The translations under genes were made by a program, and so were the position numbers. From contig NZ_CP157456.1 of the NCBI RefSeq assembly GCF_041549525.1, positions 3,472,001 to 3,536,000 of the forward strand: a stretch of DNA of 64,000 nt, in the 5' to 3' direction. Below are positions 52,258-60,924 of the stretch, one piece after another; within the stretch, counting starts at the first letter, position 1, and the number at the start of each line of letters is the position of its first letter. The notes beneath the pieces were generated by a model that ran no database searches, had not been told where the DNA came from, and was given only the letters and a program-made list of their open reading frames with translations. Origin of the DNA: Paenarthrobacter aurescens (GTDB lineage: Bacteria > Actinomycetota > Actinomycetes > Actinomycetales > Micrococcaceae).

Positions 52258-52962
52258 GTGACCACCAAGGTAAACAAGACCATCATGGTCAACGTTCCGG
52301 TCAGTATGGCCTACAGGCAGTGGACCAGGTTCGAGGAATTTCCGCACTTCATGGGCGGAGTGGAACGAGTTACACGGCTCAGCGATGACCGCCTGGAATG
52401 GGTGGCTGAAATCGCCGGCGTCCACCGCCGCTGGGAAGCCAGGATCGTTCAACAGGACGTGGACCGCGCTGTGGCTTGGGCCGCAGTCGAGGGTGCCAGG
52501 AATGCAGGCTGGGTCGAGTTCAAAGAGGCCGGCCCCAGCCAGACGTCCTTGCACCTTTCCTTGGAATATGAACCCCATGGCGTCCTCGAATTCCTGGGCG
52601 ACAAGTTGCACATTGTTGAAAGGCAGGCTGAGTCAGACTTGAAGAAGTTCAAGGAGTACATCGAGAAGCAGGCACCGGAGACCTCCGAGCCCACCGCAAC
52701 TCCGGCCACCACCAGCGGACCGGCAGGCACCGGCGGAACAGCGGCCGCCGCCGTCGACCCTTCACCCGGAGCCTCGGACACAACGCCGATTGTCGATCCC
52801 ATCACCCACCCCTTCGATCAGACAAACGGCCTGGCCGATCTGGACGGAGACTCGGACGAAACCGCTGACAGCGATACCCGCAGCGAAGCTGAGCGAAAGG
52901 CGGATGAGGGCCGCGGCGAAGGCTTCATCCCGCCGCTGGGCGGGCTGCCCGGACAGAGGTAA
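52258..52962 (+). CDS. SRPBCC (cyclase/dehydrase-like) protein
   Basis: A 234-residue protein. Residues 1-145 are a polyketide cyclase/dehydrase START-type domain: KTIMVNVPVSMAYRQWTRFEEFPHFMGGVERV, RRWEARIVQQD and a closing helix VERQAESDLKKFKEYIE. Residues 150-234 are a disordered, acidic tail rich in Thr, Ala, Pro and Asp. The start is GTG at 52258, with a perfect AGGAGG upstream. Related proteins in high-GC bacteria are often stress-associated. No ligand can be named. Confidence 0.88.
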   Translation: MTTKVNKTIMVNVPVSMAYRQWTRFEEFPHFMGGVERVTRLSDDRLEWVAEIAGVHRRWEARIVQQDVDRAVAWAAVEGARNAGWVEFKEAGPSQTSLHLSLEYEPHGVLEFLGDKLHIVERQAESDLKKFKEYIEKQAPETSEPTATPATTSGPAGTGGTAAAAVDPSPGASDTTPIVDPITHPFDQTNGLADLDGDSDETADSDTRSEAERKADEGRGEGFIPPLGGLPGQR

Positions 52963-52973
52963 GCCCCACATAT

Positions 52974-53014
52974 CGAAAAGCCGCCCGGGTCAACGCGACC
53001 CGGGCGGCTTTTCG
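52974..53014. terminator. very strong bidirectional terminator
   Basis: CGAAAAGCCGCCCGGGTC (52974-52991) pairs perfectly with GACCCGGGCGGCTTTTCG (52997-53014), an 18-bp stem with a 5-nt loop and A/T-rich ends. It separates the convergent SRPBCC and rhamnogalacturonan lyase genes. Confidence 0.92.
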
Positions 53015-53027
53015 TTAACCGGTGCTG

Positions 53028-55061
53028 CTACTTCTTGGTGCCGGTGTACTCGACGGCGGGAATAGCCGGTGCCTGCATGCCCTCGCCAATGAAGAAGCTG
53101 GGGTGCGGAGGCTGGTTGTAGGCTACGTTCTCGCGTGCCACGGCTGTGCGGTACACAGTGTCATGCATCAAGGTCCGCAAGCGCACCTCGGTGGGAGCGG
53201 TGGTGGTGTAAATCCGCAACTCAGTACTGTCTGTGGACGGCCAGGCGATCTCTTCGCGCCAGTCACCCAGGATGTCTGCCTGAATTGAAGGGTTGCCCTT
53301 GGTGGTGTTGTTGCTGCGTGCACCCTCTGCCGTCAGCAGCCGATCGCTGGACTCGGTTTCCCAGTTCCACTTGGAGATGGTGGGAACGCCGCGGGACAGG
53401 GTGGCGTCGTAGTCGTGATCCACCACTTCGCGGAGCAGGTCACCGTCCCACCATGCCAGGAAGTTCGCGGCCGGGATCTTCCCGGAAATCAGCTCGCCCT
53501 TGGCCGATACCAACTGGCCAACGGGTGAATCCCAGGCCGCCGTACCTCCAACAGCCCACCCTTCAGCCCCGGCATAGCGGGGATCAATGTCGCCTGCCGC
53601 ACCGCGGCCGGTGTCCCGGGCTGCGGGGATGCTCCAGAGGACTTCACCGGTTGCGGCGTCGCGGAAGGTGGCGCCGCGGTTTCCGCTCTGGCTCATGCTC
53701 TCGTGAACGGCGAACGTCTCCAGCCCGGGCCTGGACGGATCAAGGTCGCTGGTGTGGATGGCATCGCCGTGGCCGAGCTTGGTGTTGTACAGCGGCTGGC
53801 CGTTGTCATCAATGGTCATGGAGCCAAAGACGAACTCATCCTTGCCGTCCTGGTCCACGTCGGCAACGGACAGGTTGTGATTGCCCTGTCCCTTGTATTC
53901 ATCCCCGGCGAGGTTTGAATCGAAAGTCCAGCGCTTCACGAGCTTGCCGTTGACGAGGTCGTATGTGACCAGGACGGTGTGCGTGTAGTAGCCACGGCTG
54001 ACCATCATGGACGGGTGCTCGCCGTCGAGGTAGGCCACGCCGGCCAGGAAGCGGTCCACTCGGTTTCCGTAGTTGTCGCCCCAGCTGGCTACAGAGCCGC
54101 GCGGGGGCTCGTAGGCCACGGTGTCCATGATGGTGCCTGCCTCGCCCTTGAAGACTGTAAGGAATTCGGGACCGGACAGAACGTAACCAGCACTGTTGCG
54201 GAAATCGGCGTCGGCGTTTCCAATGACCGTTCCTGCAGCATCGCGGGTGCCATCTGCTGTCTTGAGGGAAACCTCAGCCTTGCCGTCGCCGTCGAAGTCG
54301 TACGCCAAAACCTGCGTGTAATGGGCGCCTGCGCGGATGTTGCGGCCGAGGTCGATGCGCCACAGCTTGGTGCCGTCCAGCTTGTAGGCGTCAACATAGA
54401 CGTTCCCTGTGTAACCGGATTGGGAGTTGTCCTTGGCGTTGGATGGCGCCCAGGTTTGGATGACCTCGTACTTCCCGTCGCCGTCGAGGTCCGCCACTGT
54501 GGCGTCGTTCGCCGAGTAGCTGTACGGCTTCCCATCAGGGGTGACTCCGTCGGCCGGCTTGTCCAACTTGATGGCCAGGTAGTTCTGCGCCAGCGGCGTG
54601 ACCGCTTCGCTCAGCTTGTCCTGCCCCTGCCCGTTGCCTACGGTTTTGATGACGTAGCTGGATTCTGCGGTGCCCTCCGGGTCCACCAACATGGTGGCAT
54701 TTCGGAGAGGTTCCGGGGTGATGTTGATGCCGTCGCGCAGGACCTGGAAGCCTATGCTGTCCTTGTCCAGGCCCAGCATGCGCCAGCTCACTGTGACGCC
54801 CTGGTCAGTCAGGACGGCCACCGGCGCCCGGTCCAGGTTCTCCACTTGCCGCTTGAGTGCGGATGGATCCTTCGTGGCAGGCACGACGCCGGGAAGTCCG
54901 GTTTGCGCTGCCTGCGCAGGTTGAGCGGGGGCTGCTTGAGCCAGCGGGACGCCCGTCAGGGCGATCGCCGCAGCGGCGAGTGACGCCGAGGCTGCCAGCG
55001 GGACGGCCTTCCATGCACGGCCACGGGTAGTGCGGTAGGAACATTTTGTGGGGTAAGCCAA
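53028..55061 (-). CDS. secreted rhamnogalacturonan lyase (PL11-like)
   Basis: A 677-residue exported enzyme with a long signal peptide (about residues 1-43, ending in AQA). The catalytic beta-propeller of polysaccharide lyase family 11 follows, with Ca-binding loops VADLDGDGKYEV, AYDFDGDGKAEVSLK and VADVDQDGKDEF, plus WGDNYGNRVDRFLAG, GQGNHNLSV, HGDAIHTSDLDP and ADILGDWREEI. It cleaves the rhamnogalacturonan-I backbone of plant pectin by beta-elimination. The start is TTG at 55061, with AAAGGAG seven nt upstream. It is monocistronic; LacI-type half-palindromes lie upstream. Confidence 0.94.
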   Translation of the reverse strand: MAYPTKCSYRTTRGRAWKAVPLAASASLAAAAIALTGVPLAQAAPAQPAQAAQTGLPGVVPATKDPSALKRQVENLDRAPVAVLTDQGVTVSWRMLGLDKDSIGFQVLRDGINITPEPLRNATMLVDPEGTAESSYVIKTVGNGQGQDKLSEAVTPLAQNYLAIKLDKPADGVTPDGKPYSYSANDATVADLDGDGKYEVIQTWAPSNAKDNSQSGYTGNVYVDAYKLDGTKLWRIDLGRNIRAGAHYTQVLAYDFDGDGKAEVSLKTADGTRDAAGTVIGNADADFRNSAGYVLSGPEFLTVFKGEAGTIMDTVAYEPPRGSVASWGDNYGNRVDRFLAGVAYLDGEHPSMMVSRGYYTHTVLVTYDLVNGKLVKRWTFDSNLAGDEYKGQGNHNLSVADVDQDGKDEFVFGSMTIDDNGQPLYNTKLGHGDAIHTSDLDPSRPGLETFAVHESMSQSGNRGATFRDAATGEVLWSIPAARDTGRGAAGDIDPRYAGAEGWAVGGTAAWDSPVGQLVSAKGELISGKIPAANFLAWWDGDLLREVVDHDYDATLSRGVPTISKWNWETESSDRLLTAEGARSNNTTKGNPSIQADILGDWREEIAWPSTDSTELRIYTTTAPTEVRLRTLMHDTVYRTAVARENVAYNQPPHPSFFIGEGMQAPAIPAVEYTGTKK

Positions 55062-55427
55062 AGAACATCTCCTTTGATGCAGGGCGGCAGTGGGTCTGCC
55101 ATCCTTTTTTGGAACGTTTCAAGCAAACGCCTACAGGACTGCTTCCAAAAGGTGAAGTAGCTGGGCGGGTGCAAGAAAACGCTTTCCGCTCACAAGATTT
55201 ACCAGTGTCTCGAGAGCTTGGTCAAGGGTTTTACGGGGATTGACTGTCCTTTTCCGTTGATAAATGTTCTGATTTGTTCCGTTGCCTCAACAACAACGGA
55301 GGCTGCAGAGTCATGTACACGGGTTGCTTGTGACGGTCCGTTTCGCTTGATTTCGCCGGATTTAGTCCGGTTGAGCGGGGTGACGGACCGGCTTTGGGCT
55401 CTGGGCCGGGCTCCGTAGTGTCGTGGC
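55062..55427. other. divergent promoter region with LacI-type motifs
   Basis: 366 bases between the lyase and LLM genes. TGGAACGTTTCA (55110-55121) and, on the minus strand, GAAAGCGTTTTC (55174-55185) resemble LacI/GalR-family operators. They lie 50 and 115 bp from the lyase start and may mediate induction by pectin breakdown products. No gene is seen. Confidence 0.45.
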
Positions 55428-56564
55428 ATGCCAAAGCCTCCCGTTACTCCCCTGTCCGTCCTTGACCTCAGCCCGGTGTCGGCCGGACAGACCCCCGGCG
55501 AGGCACTACGCAGCACCCTCAACCTCGCAGCGGCTGCCGAGGCTTCCGGCTACTCGCGATACTGGCTGGCCGAGCACCACCTCAACACCGGCGTTGCCGG
55601 GTCAGCCCCGCACATCCTTGCCGGGTTGGTGGCCTCGGCCACACAGACCATCCGGGTGGGAACTGCAGCCACCCTATTGGGGAACTACCGGCCCCTCCAG
55701 ATTGCGGAGAGCATTGGAACACTGGCCGCCGTGTTCCCGGACCGCGTGGACCTGGGCTTTGGCCGCTCAGGTCCGCCAAAATCCCCCAGTGAGCCGGCTC
55801 CCGGAGTGGTCCCCGCAGCGGAGGCTGTCAGCGATCGCGTGGTCGACGGACTGCTGGTTCCTGCGCCGCGCCCCATCTTCGGCGCGGTCCTGCCCAGGAA
55901 GTTCCGGCTGCAGGGCGAACTGCTGGGCCGCTTCCCCGGAGACACGGACAACTTCGAGAACGACATCCAGGACATCATCGGATTTTTCACCGGCGAGTAC
56001 AGGACCAAACACGGCGAGGAAGTCACGGCTACACCCGCCCTCGGCCAGGCGCCGCAGTTCTGGGTCCACGGGTCCACAGCCGGCCCCAGCGCCCGGCTGG
56101 CTGGCAAGTTGGGCCTCCCTTTCGGCGCGAACTATCACGTTGCGCCAGCAGGCGTGCTGGATTCCGTTGCCGAATACCGGGCTCACTTCCAACCCTCCGC
56201 GGCCTTGCGCGAACCGCAAGTGATCGTCTCAGCGGACGTGCTGGTAGCACCGGAGGAACGCCAGGCACAGCGCTTGGCCCGCGGCTACGCCCAGTGGGTT
56301 CACGGGATCCGCAGCGGACAGGGCGCCATCCCGTACCCGTCACCCGAGGATGCGCTGGAACTTTCCCTGGACGCCGACGCCCGGGACCTCGTCAAGGATC
56401 GCCTTGACACGCGGCTCGTCGGCGACCCCCACCAGGTCAGCGAGGGACTCCGCACGCTGCAACGAGCCACGGGCGCGCAGGAACTGCTCATCACCACCAT
56501 TACCCATGATCCCGCCGACCGGCAGAACTCCTACCAGCTGCTGGCCGAGGTATGGGGCCTCTAG
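55428..56564 (+). CDS. LLM class flavin-dependent oxidoreductase
   Basis: A 378-residue luciferase-like monooxygenase-fold protein of the MsnO8/YhbW type: LSVLDLSPVSAGQTPGEALRSTLNLA, YSRYWLAEHHL, IRVGTAATLLGNYRPLQIAESIGTL and the later FWVHGSTAGPSARLAGKLGLPFGANYH. It uses reduced flavin to oxidise an unknown organic substrate. TAGTGT stands 6 nt before the ATG, pointing to leaderless translation. It is followed after 40 bp by a rhodanese gene, which hints at a sulfur-related substrate. Confidence 0.88.
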   Translation: MPKPPVTPLSVLDLSPVSAGQTPGEALRSTLNLAAAAEASGYSRYWLAEHHLNTGVAGSAPHILAGLVASATQTIRVGTAATLLGNYRPLQIAESIGTLAAVFPDRVDLGFGRSGPPKSPSEPAPGVVPAAEAVSDRVVDGLLVPAPRPIFGAVLPRKFRLQGELLGRFPGDTDNFENDIQDIIGFFTGEYRTKHGEEVTATPALGQAPQFWVHGSTAGPSARLAGKLGLPFGANYHVAPAGVLDSVAEYRAHFQPSAALREPQVIVSADVLVAPEERQAQRLARGYAQWVHGIRSGQGAIPYPSPEDALELSLDADARDLVKDRLDTRLVGDPHQVSEGLRTLQRATGAQELLITTITHDPADRQNSYQLLAEVWGL

Positions 56565-56604
56565 CTTTTCCGTTTTTCCAACCACCACCTACATAAGGAG
56601 CACC

Positions 56605-57045
56605 ATGTCCATCGAAACAACGGTCCAGGAAGATGCAGTCCAGGAAGACAACCAGCTGATCACCGCTGAGGAAGCCGCCAAGCTCATCGAAGAAGGCGCC
56701 CTGCTGCTCGATGTTCGCAGCGAAGGCGGCCGCGCCAGCACAGGTACCGTCCCCGGCGCCGTAGTGGTCAACCGCGAGCATGTGGAGGAGGACTTCAGCC
56801 CGGAATCCGCCCACCGGCTTGGCCAGGTCAGCGGCACGGACCAGAAGATAGTGGTGTTCTGCGGCTCCGTGAACGGTTCACGGCCCGTCGCGCAGAAACT
56901 CAAGGTCCTCGGCTACGCCAACGCCGTTCACGTGGACGGCGGCTTCCCGGCGCTTCGCGACGTCGGCGTCCCCACCACGGGCCCGACGGCCCCACCGGCT
57001 TCCACAGCCCAGGCTTCCACCGATTCGGTGACTTCCGAACGCTGA
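56605..57045 (+). CDS. rhodanese-like domain protein
   Basis: A 146-residue single-domain sulfurtransferase with ITAEEAAKLIEEGALLLDVRSEGGRASTGTVPGAVVV and the active-site loop VVFCGSVNGSRPVA (catalytic Cys). The C-terminal KVLGYANAVHVDGGFPAL closes the fold, followed by a 22-residue Thr/Pro-rich tail. AAGGAG upstream supports the ATG at 56605. The last 118 bp overlap, antisense, the 3' end of the DHA2 transporter gene. Confidence 0.9.
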   Translation: MSIETTVQEDAVQEDNQLITAEEAAKLIEEGALLLDVRSEGGRASTGTVPGAVVVNREHVEEDFSPESAHRLGQVSGTDQKIVVFCGSVNGSRPVAQKLKVLGYANAVHVDGGFPALRDVGVPTTGPTAPPASTAQASTDSVTSER

Positions 57046-58544
57046 GTACCTGCCGCCGTCCGGCCTTCCGGCGTCAGCACCACCGCCGTCGTCGCGGCTT
57101 CCTTTACGGAAGTCACGACGACGGCGCGTGTCTTGGTGCGGTCCCGCGCCTCGCGCAGCCAGTCGAGTCCGCCGGCGAGCAAGGCGACACCCAGCAGCAC
57201 GCAGCACATGACGATGCCTTGGTGGAAGGCGTCCTTGGAGGCTGCACCGGTGGCCGCGCCGTGCGCTTGAAGGAACATTCCTGCTGCCGCGGCTGAGCAA
57301 AGCGCCGCAGCGAACCGCTGGCTGAGTTGGTAGAACCCTGCGGCCACTCCGGCGGCCCCCACGGGCGCATGGGCCAGGGTGAGTGTCTGGTTCGGTGCGA
57401 CCACCAGGCCGGTTGCCACACCTTGGAGAAGCCCGACGGCGGCCACCGCAAGAGCCGCTGTTCCGCCGTCGAGCCCCTGCACAAAAAGGTCCTTGGCAAT
57501 CAGGCAGGCCAGGCTGCCGAGAAGCGCGTACACGATCCCGGCCCGCCCATACCGGGCCACGAAACGCCAACTGAAACTGGACGCCAGCAGCATGCCGGCG
57601 GCTTGCGGCGCGAGGATGGCTGCCGCTGCCAACGGAGCCATCCCAGTCCCCGCCAGAAAATAGAACGCCGTCACAGCGGCCATTCCCGCCCCCACCCCGA
57701 ACTGGCAAAGTGCCACCACGGTGCCCAAGGCGTAGCCCTTGGATCTCACCAGCGCGGCGCTGAGCAACGGTGTCCGGCCGCGCCGATGGTAGAGGATCTC
57801 CCATCCGGCGAAGGCGAGGAGCGCACCGGTACCGATCGCCAGCGACGTCACTGCAATGGCACCCGCACCGTAGATGGTGGGAATGAGCGAGGCGATCACC
57901 ACTCCGCCCAGCAGCAGCGCGCCCAAGATGTCGATAGAGGGCTTGGCGTCCTCGGGGTGTTTGCCGGCCGGCCGCGGGAGGAGCCGGAAAGCAAGCGGCA
58001 CCAGGATCAGCACCAAGGGAACGTTCGCCAAGAACAGGATCCGCCATCCGATGGAGGGCTCGCCCAATGAGAGGACCAGTCCCCCGATCAGCGGTCCGCA
58101 CACAGCAGCGGAACCACCGGCGGCGGCGTAGGCGCCCAAGGCCTTCGCGCGGTCGTGTCCCTTGTAAATGTCCTGCAGGAGTCCGAGTACCTGCGGGTTC
58201 AGGGTGCCCGCACCAAGTCCTTGGAGGAGCCTGGCGATGATGACCAGCGACGGGTCGGTGGCCAGGCCGCCCACAAGACTGGATGCCCCGAAGACGGCAA
58301 TGCCGGCGATGAAAAGCGTGCGCCTCCCGACAATGTCGCCCAGCCTGCCGGCGGGAACCAAAGCAACGCCGAACGCCAGCGAGTAGCTCGCCAGAATCCA
58401 CTGCACGGACCCGGAATCGGCGTGCAGGGAGGCGGACATCGCGGGAACGGCAAGGACGAACATTGACTGGTCCAGCAGCGTGATGAATCCGGCGCCCAAG
58501 CAAAGCCAGAGGGCGGAACGTTTAGCGTGATTTCCATGGCCCAT
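56928..58544 (-). CDS. MFS transporter, DHA2 (14-helix) drug exporter type
   Basis: A 538-residue drug:proton antiporter-type protein. Marks are LWLCLGAGFITLLDQSMFVLAVPAMSASL, QWILASYSLAFGVALVPAGRLGDIVGRR (motif A) and LQGLGAGTLNPQVLGLLQDIY (motif C-like). About 14 hydrophobic segments are seen to residue 465, then a 70-residue hydrophilic tail. TAGAGT lies 8 nt before the ATG, so the mRNA is probably leaderless. The tail coding region overlaps the rhodanese gene on the other strand; a shortened C-terminus would be harmless. Confidence 0.88.
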   Translation of the reverse strand: MGHGNHAKRSALWLCLGAGFITLLDQSMFVLAVPAMSASLHADSGSVQWILASYSLAFGVALVPAGRLGDIVGRRTLFIAGIAVFGASSLVGGLATDPSLVIIARLLQGLGAGTLNPQVLGLLQDIYKGHDRAKALGAYAAAGGSAAVCGPLIGGLVLSLGEPSIGWRILFLANVPLVLILVPLAFRLLPRPAGKHPEDAKPSIDILGALLLGGVVIASLIPTIYGAGAIAVTSLAIGTGALLAFAGWEILYHRRGRTPLLSAALVRSKGYALGTVVALCQFGVGAGMAAVTAFYFLAGTGMAPLAAAAILAPQAAGMLLASSFSWRFVARYGRAGIVYALLGSLACLIAKDLFVQGLDGGTAALAVAAVGLLQGVATGLVVAPNQTLTLAHAPVGAAGVAAGFYQLSQRFAAALCSAAAAGMFLQAHGAATGAASKDAFHQGIVMCCVLLGVALLAGGLDWLREARDRTKTRAVVVTSVKEAATTAVVLTPEGRTAAGTQRSEVTESVEAWAVEAGGAVGPVVGTPTSRSAGKPPST

Positions 58545-59069
58545 GATTCTGGACTCTAGGCGGGTTCTGCCGGGTTCCGGGCATCGCGAGACACCCGGTT
58601 AAGGTGGGTTAATCCGGGTTACCGCCGGTGACTCGTTTATGACTCTTTGGAGCTTGTTCGCCGGCGCTCCGGTCACGGAAGGACGTAACGGGAAACGCTC
58701 TTTTGTGTGGGGCGATGGCGGCGTCCTGGCGTGGCGGCACAACCGTGCATGAATCAATGCTGGAGGCAATCGGCGGCACCCCTGCCCCTCTCCCACATCC
58801 CACCCCACTTTTCCCGACGCTCCCCCACATCCCACCCCCTTCAACCGAACCCTCTCCCACATCCCACCCCCTTCAACCGAACCCTCTCCCACATCGAGAA
58901 TGACGAAAGCATCGGGGGGACTGTCCGCTTATCGGCGGATCCGGGTGTCGACCGGGAATGCCGGCTGGCATGGCGACTGAAAGGAAAAGGGGACGTGAGA
59001 GAGCGTCCACAGCAACCCCACGGGACGTGAGAGAGCGTCCACAGCAACCCCACGGGACGTGAGAGAGCG
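58545..59069. other. gene-free region built of 32-bp tandem repeats
   Basis: 525 bases without a credible gene. CCCACATCCCACCCC-type units recur exactly every 32 bp (58792, 58824, 58856, 58888). A second 32-bp unit, GGGACGTGAGAGAGCGTC plus CACAGCAACCCCAC, repeats at 58990, 59022 and 59054 and runs into the next gene's stop codon. Frames read through it are repeat artefacts. Confidence 0.8.
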
Positions 59070-59071
59070 TC
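58990..59071. repeat. 32-bp tandem repeat with GTGAGAGAGCGT core
   Basis: Three units (58990, 59022, 59054) of GGGACGTGAGAGAGCGTC. The GACG..CGTC ends are self-complementary. The core matches the arms of the 91-bp palindrome at 52086-52176, so both belong to one repeat family. The last unit supplies the stop codon of the LLM gene. Confidence 0.8.
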
Positions 59072-60230
59072 AGGAAGCGTCGGCAAGCACCCGGGACCGG
59101 GCAGCGGCTTGGCCCGCCCGGAGCTCCTCAGCGGTGCGGCCCTGCTCCCGGCGCGCCACTTCCTGCTTCAACTGCGGGATGACGTGCCGGCCAAACTCAA
59201 GGGCATCCGGGACGAAGTCGTAGCCACGGAGGCCGAAGATCTCGAATCCGAGCTCGTGGTAGTCCAGGATCGCTTGGGTGACGGTGTCATAGCTGCCCAC
59301 CAGCGCCGTCGCGCTTCCTCCCCCGCCGCCCGCCGCTTTGGCGAGGGCCGTCCAGAGGGCGCGGTCGTGGAGCTCTCCCCGTTCAGCAGCGGCGAGGAGG
59401 CGTTGGGTCCCGGCAGCTTCGGCCTTCTGGGTGTAGTGACGGACGGGATCAATCACCTCGCCGGCGGATCGTCGCGCCTCAAATGTGCCAAGGATGGCGC
59501 GTGCCTTCTCCCACGCCAATTCGTCGGTGGCAGCAACAATGGGCCGGAAAGCGATCTGCCAGCGCAATGGTTCAACCCTGCCCACCGCGGCGGCCCGCGC
59601 AAGGATCTGCTCCTGCTGCGAAGCGGCGTCGGCCAAGGGTTCACCGAACAAGGCATAGATGTCAGCTTCAGCGGCTCCCACCAACCACGCGGCTTCCGAG
59701 GAACCACCAAACGAGACACCCGGTCTTTTCCCGGCAAAGGGCCCCAAACCGGAGGCGAAGTCATCGAAGCGATAATGCTCGCTGTCCCAACTAAACGAAT
59801 CCCCGGACCATGCCCGCCGCACGATCTGCATGTACTCCTGTGTCCGGCCGTATCGCGCATCCTTGGCCAGGTAATCGCCCTCGCGGGCCTGATCGGCCTG
59901 GCTTCCGCCGGTGATGAAGTGCACCGTCAGCCGCCCTTGCGCAATGTGGTCCAGTGTGAGGAAGGACCGGGCCGCGAACGTGGGATGTGAGACGTTGGGG
60001 CGGTGGGCCAAGCGCAATTGGATCCGCTCCGTGTTCGCAGCAACCCACGCTGCATGAACGGAGGGGTCCTGCGTGGTGGAGTTGTACGCGAACAGGACGT
60101 GGTCCCAGTTGTTGTCCTCGTGGATCCTCGCAATGCGCGCCGCGTAATGAGGATCGAAGAAGGGCGTGGTGGCTGGCGTAGTCTCGGTGGAGTCATTGCC
60201 AGCGCCCATGCCGAGGAACTCGATAGGCAT
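59070..60230 (-). CDS. LLM class flavin-dependent monooxygenase, SsuD-like
   Basis: A 386-residue luciferase-fold enzyme of the alkanesulfonate monooxygenase group: DHVLFAYNSTTQDPSVHAAWVAANTERIQLRLAHRPNVSHPTFAARSFLTLDHIAQGRLTVHFITGG, then GRTQEYMQIVRRAWSG and VSFGGSSEAAWLVGAAEADIYALFGEP. Such enzymes use FMNH2 to release sulfite from sulfonates or to oxidise related substrates. AAGGGAGAA precedes the ATG. It is third in a likely operon with metN and metI, separated from metI by 34 bp, which supports an organosulfur substrate. Confidence 0.9.
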   Translation of the reverse strand: MPIEFLGMGAGNDSTETTPATTPFFDPHYAARIARIHEDNNWDHVLFAYNSTTQDPSVHAAWVAANTERIQLRLAHRPNVSHPTFAARSFLTLDHIAQGRLTVHFITGGSQADQAREGDYLAKDARYGRTQEYMQIVRRAWSGDSFSWDSEHYRFDDFASGLGPFAGKRPGVSFGGSSEAAWLVGAAEADIYALFGEPLADAASQQEQILARAAAVGRVEPLRWQIAFRPIVAATDELAWEKARAILGTFEARRSAGEVIDPVRHYTQKAEAAGTQRLLAAAERGELHDRALWTALAKAAGGGGGSATALVGSYDTVTQAILDYHELGFEIFGLRGYDFVPDALEFGRHVIPQLKQEVARREQGRTAEELRAGQAAARSRVLADAS

Positions 60231-60264
60231 TGGTTCTCCCTTCGGGAGCGTTTGGGCGGAAGAG

Positions 60265-60924
60265 TCAGCGGCGAAGGATGCGCTGGGCCAGGAAGTTACC
60301 CAGCAACTGCGCGGCCTGGACCATGACGATGATGATCAGGACGGTCACCAGGGTGACTTCCCAGTTGAACTGCTGGTAGCCGTACATGATGGCGAAGTTG
60401 CCCAGACCACCGCCGCCGATGTACCCGGCCATAGCGGACATGTCCACGATCGCAATGATCATGAACGTGTAGCCCAGGATCAGCGGCGCGAGCGACTCGG
60501 GAATCACCACAGCCCACAGGATGTGCAGTCGGCTGTCACCCATAGCCCGGGCGGCTTCCACCACGCCGGGATCGGAGGCCACCAAGTTTTGCTCCACCAC
60601 CCGGCCAATCACCACACCGGCCATCAGAGCCATGGGCAGGATCGCCGCCGTCGTGCCAATAGTGGTGCCCATGATGATCAAGGTCAGCGGCGCAATGGCC
60701 GTGATGAAGATGATGAACGGGATGGGCCGGATGATGTTCACCAGGAAGTTCAGGAACGAGAACACGGCTTTATTGGCAAACAGGTTTCCGGGCCTGGTGG
60801 CGTAGAGGGTGACGCCCAACGCCAGCCCGGCGATGCCGCTGAGCAGGACGGTGATGACCACCATGTAGATGGTCTGTTGGAAGGATTCACCCAGAACGGG
60901 CAGGAGGGTGGTCCAGTCGGTCAT
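60265..60924 (-). CDS. metI: methionine ABC transporter permease
   Basis: A 219-residue inner-membrane permease with five or six helices and the binding-protein-dependent signature EAARAMGDSRLHILWAVVIPESLAPLILGY that docks on the ATPase. Length and sequence fit MetI of D/L-methionine importers (MetNIQ). Its ATG overlaps the metN stop by 4 nt, so the two are coupled. With an SsuD-like enzyme downstream, the importer could carry methionine, its sulfoxide or another organosulfur compound. Confidence 0.94.
   Translation of the reverse strand: MTDWTTLLPVLGESFQQTIYMVVITVLLSGIAGLALGVTLYATRPGNLFANKAVFSFLNFLVNIIRPIPFIIFITAIAPLTLIIMGTTIGTTAAILPMALMAGVVIGRVVEQNLVASDPGVVEAARAMGDSRLHILWAVVIPESLAPLILGYTFMIIAIVDMSAMAGYIGGGGLGNFAIMYGYQQFNWEVTLVTVLIIIVMVQAAQLLGNFLAQRILRR

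Noticed and set aside
56878..58503. 541-codon frame overlapping the DHA2 transporter on the same strand
   Set aside because: Arg/Gly-rich out-of-frame reading; the other frame has fourteen membrane helices and MFS motifs.
58792..59071. CRISPR-like 32-bp periodicity
   Set aside because: Whole units repeat in tandem with no repeat/spacer alternation.
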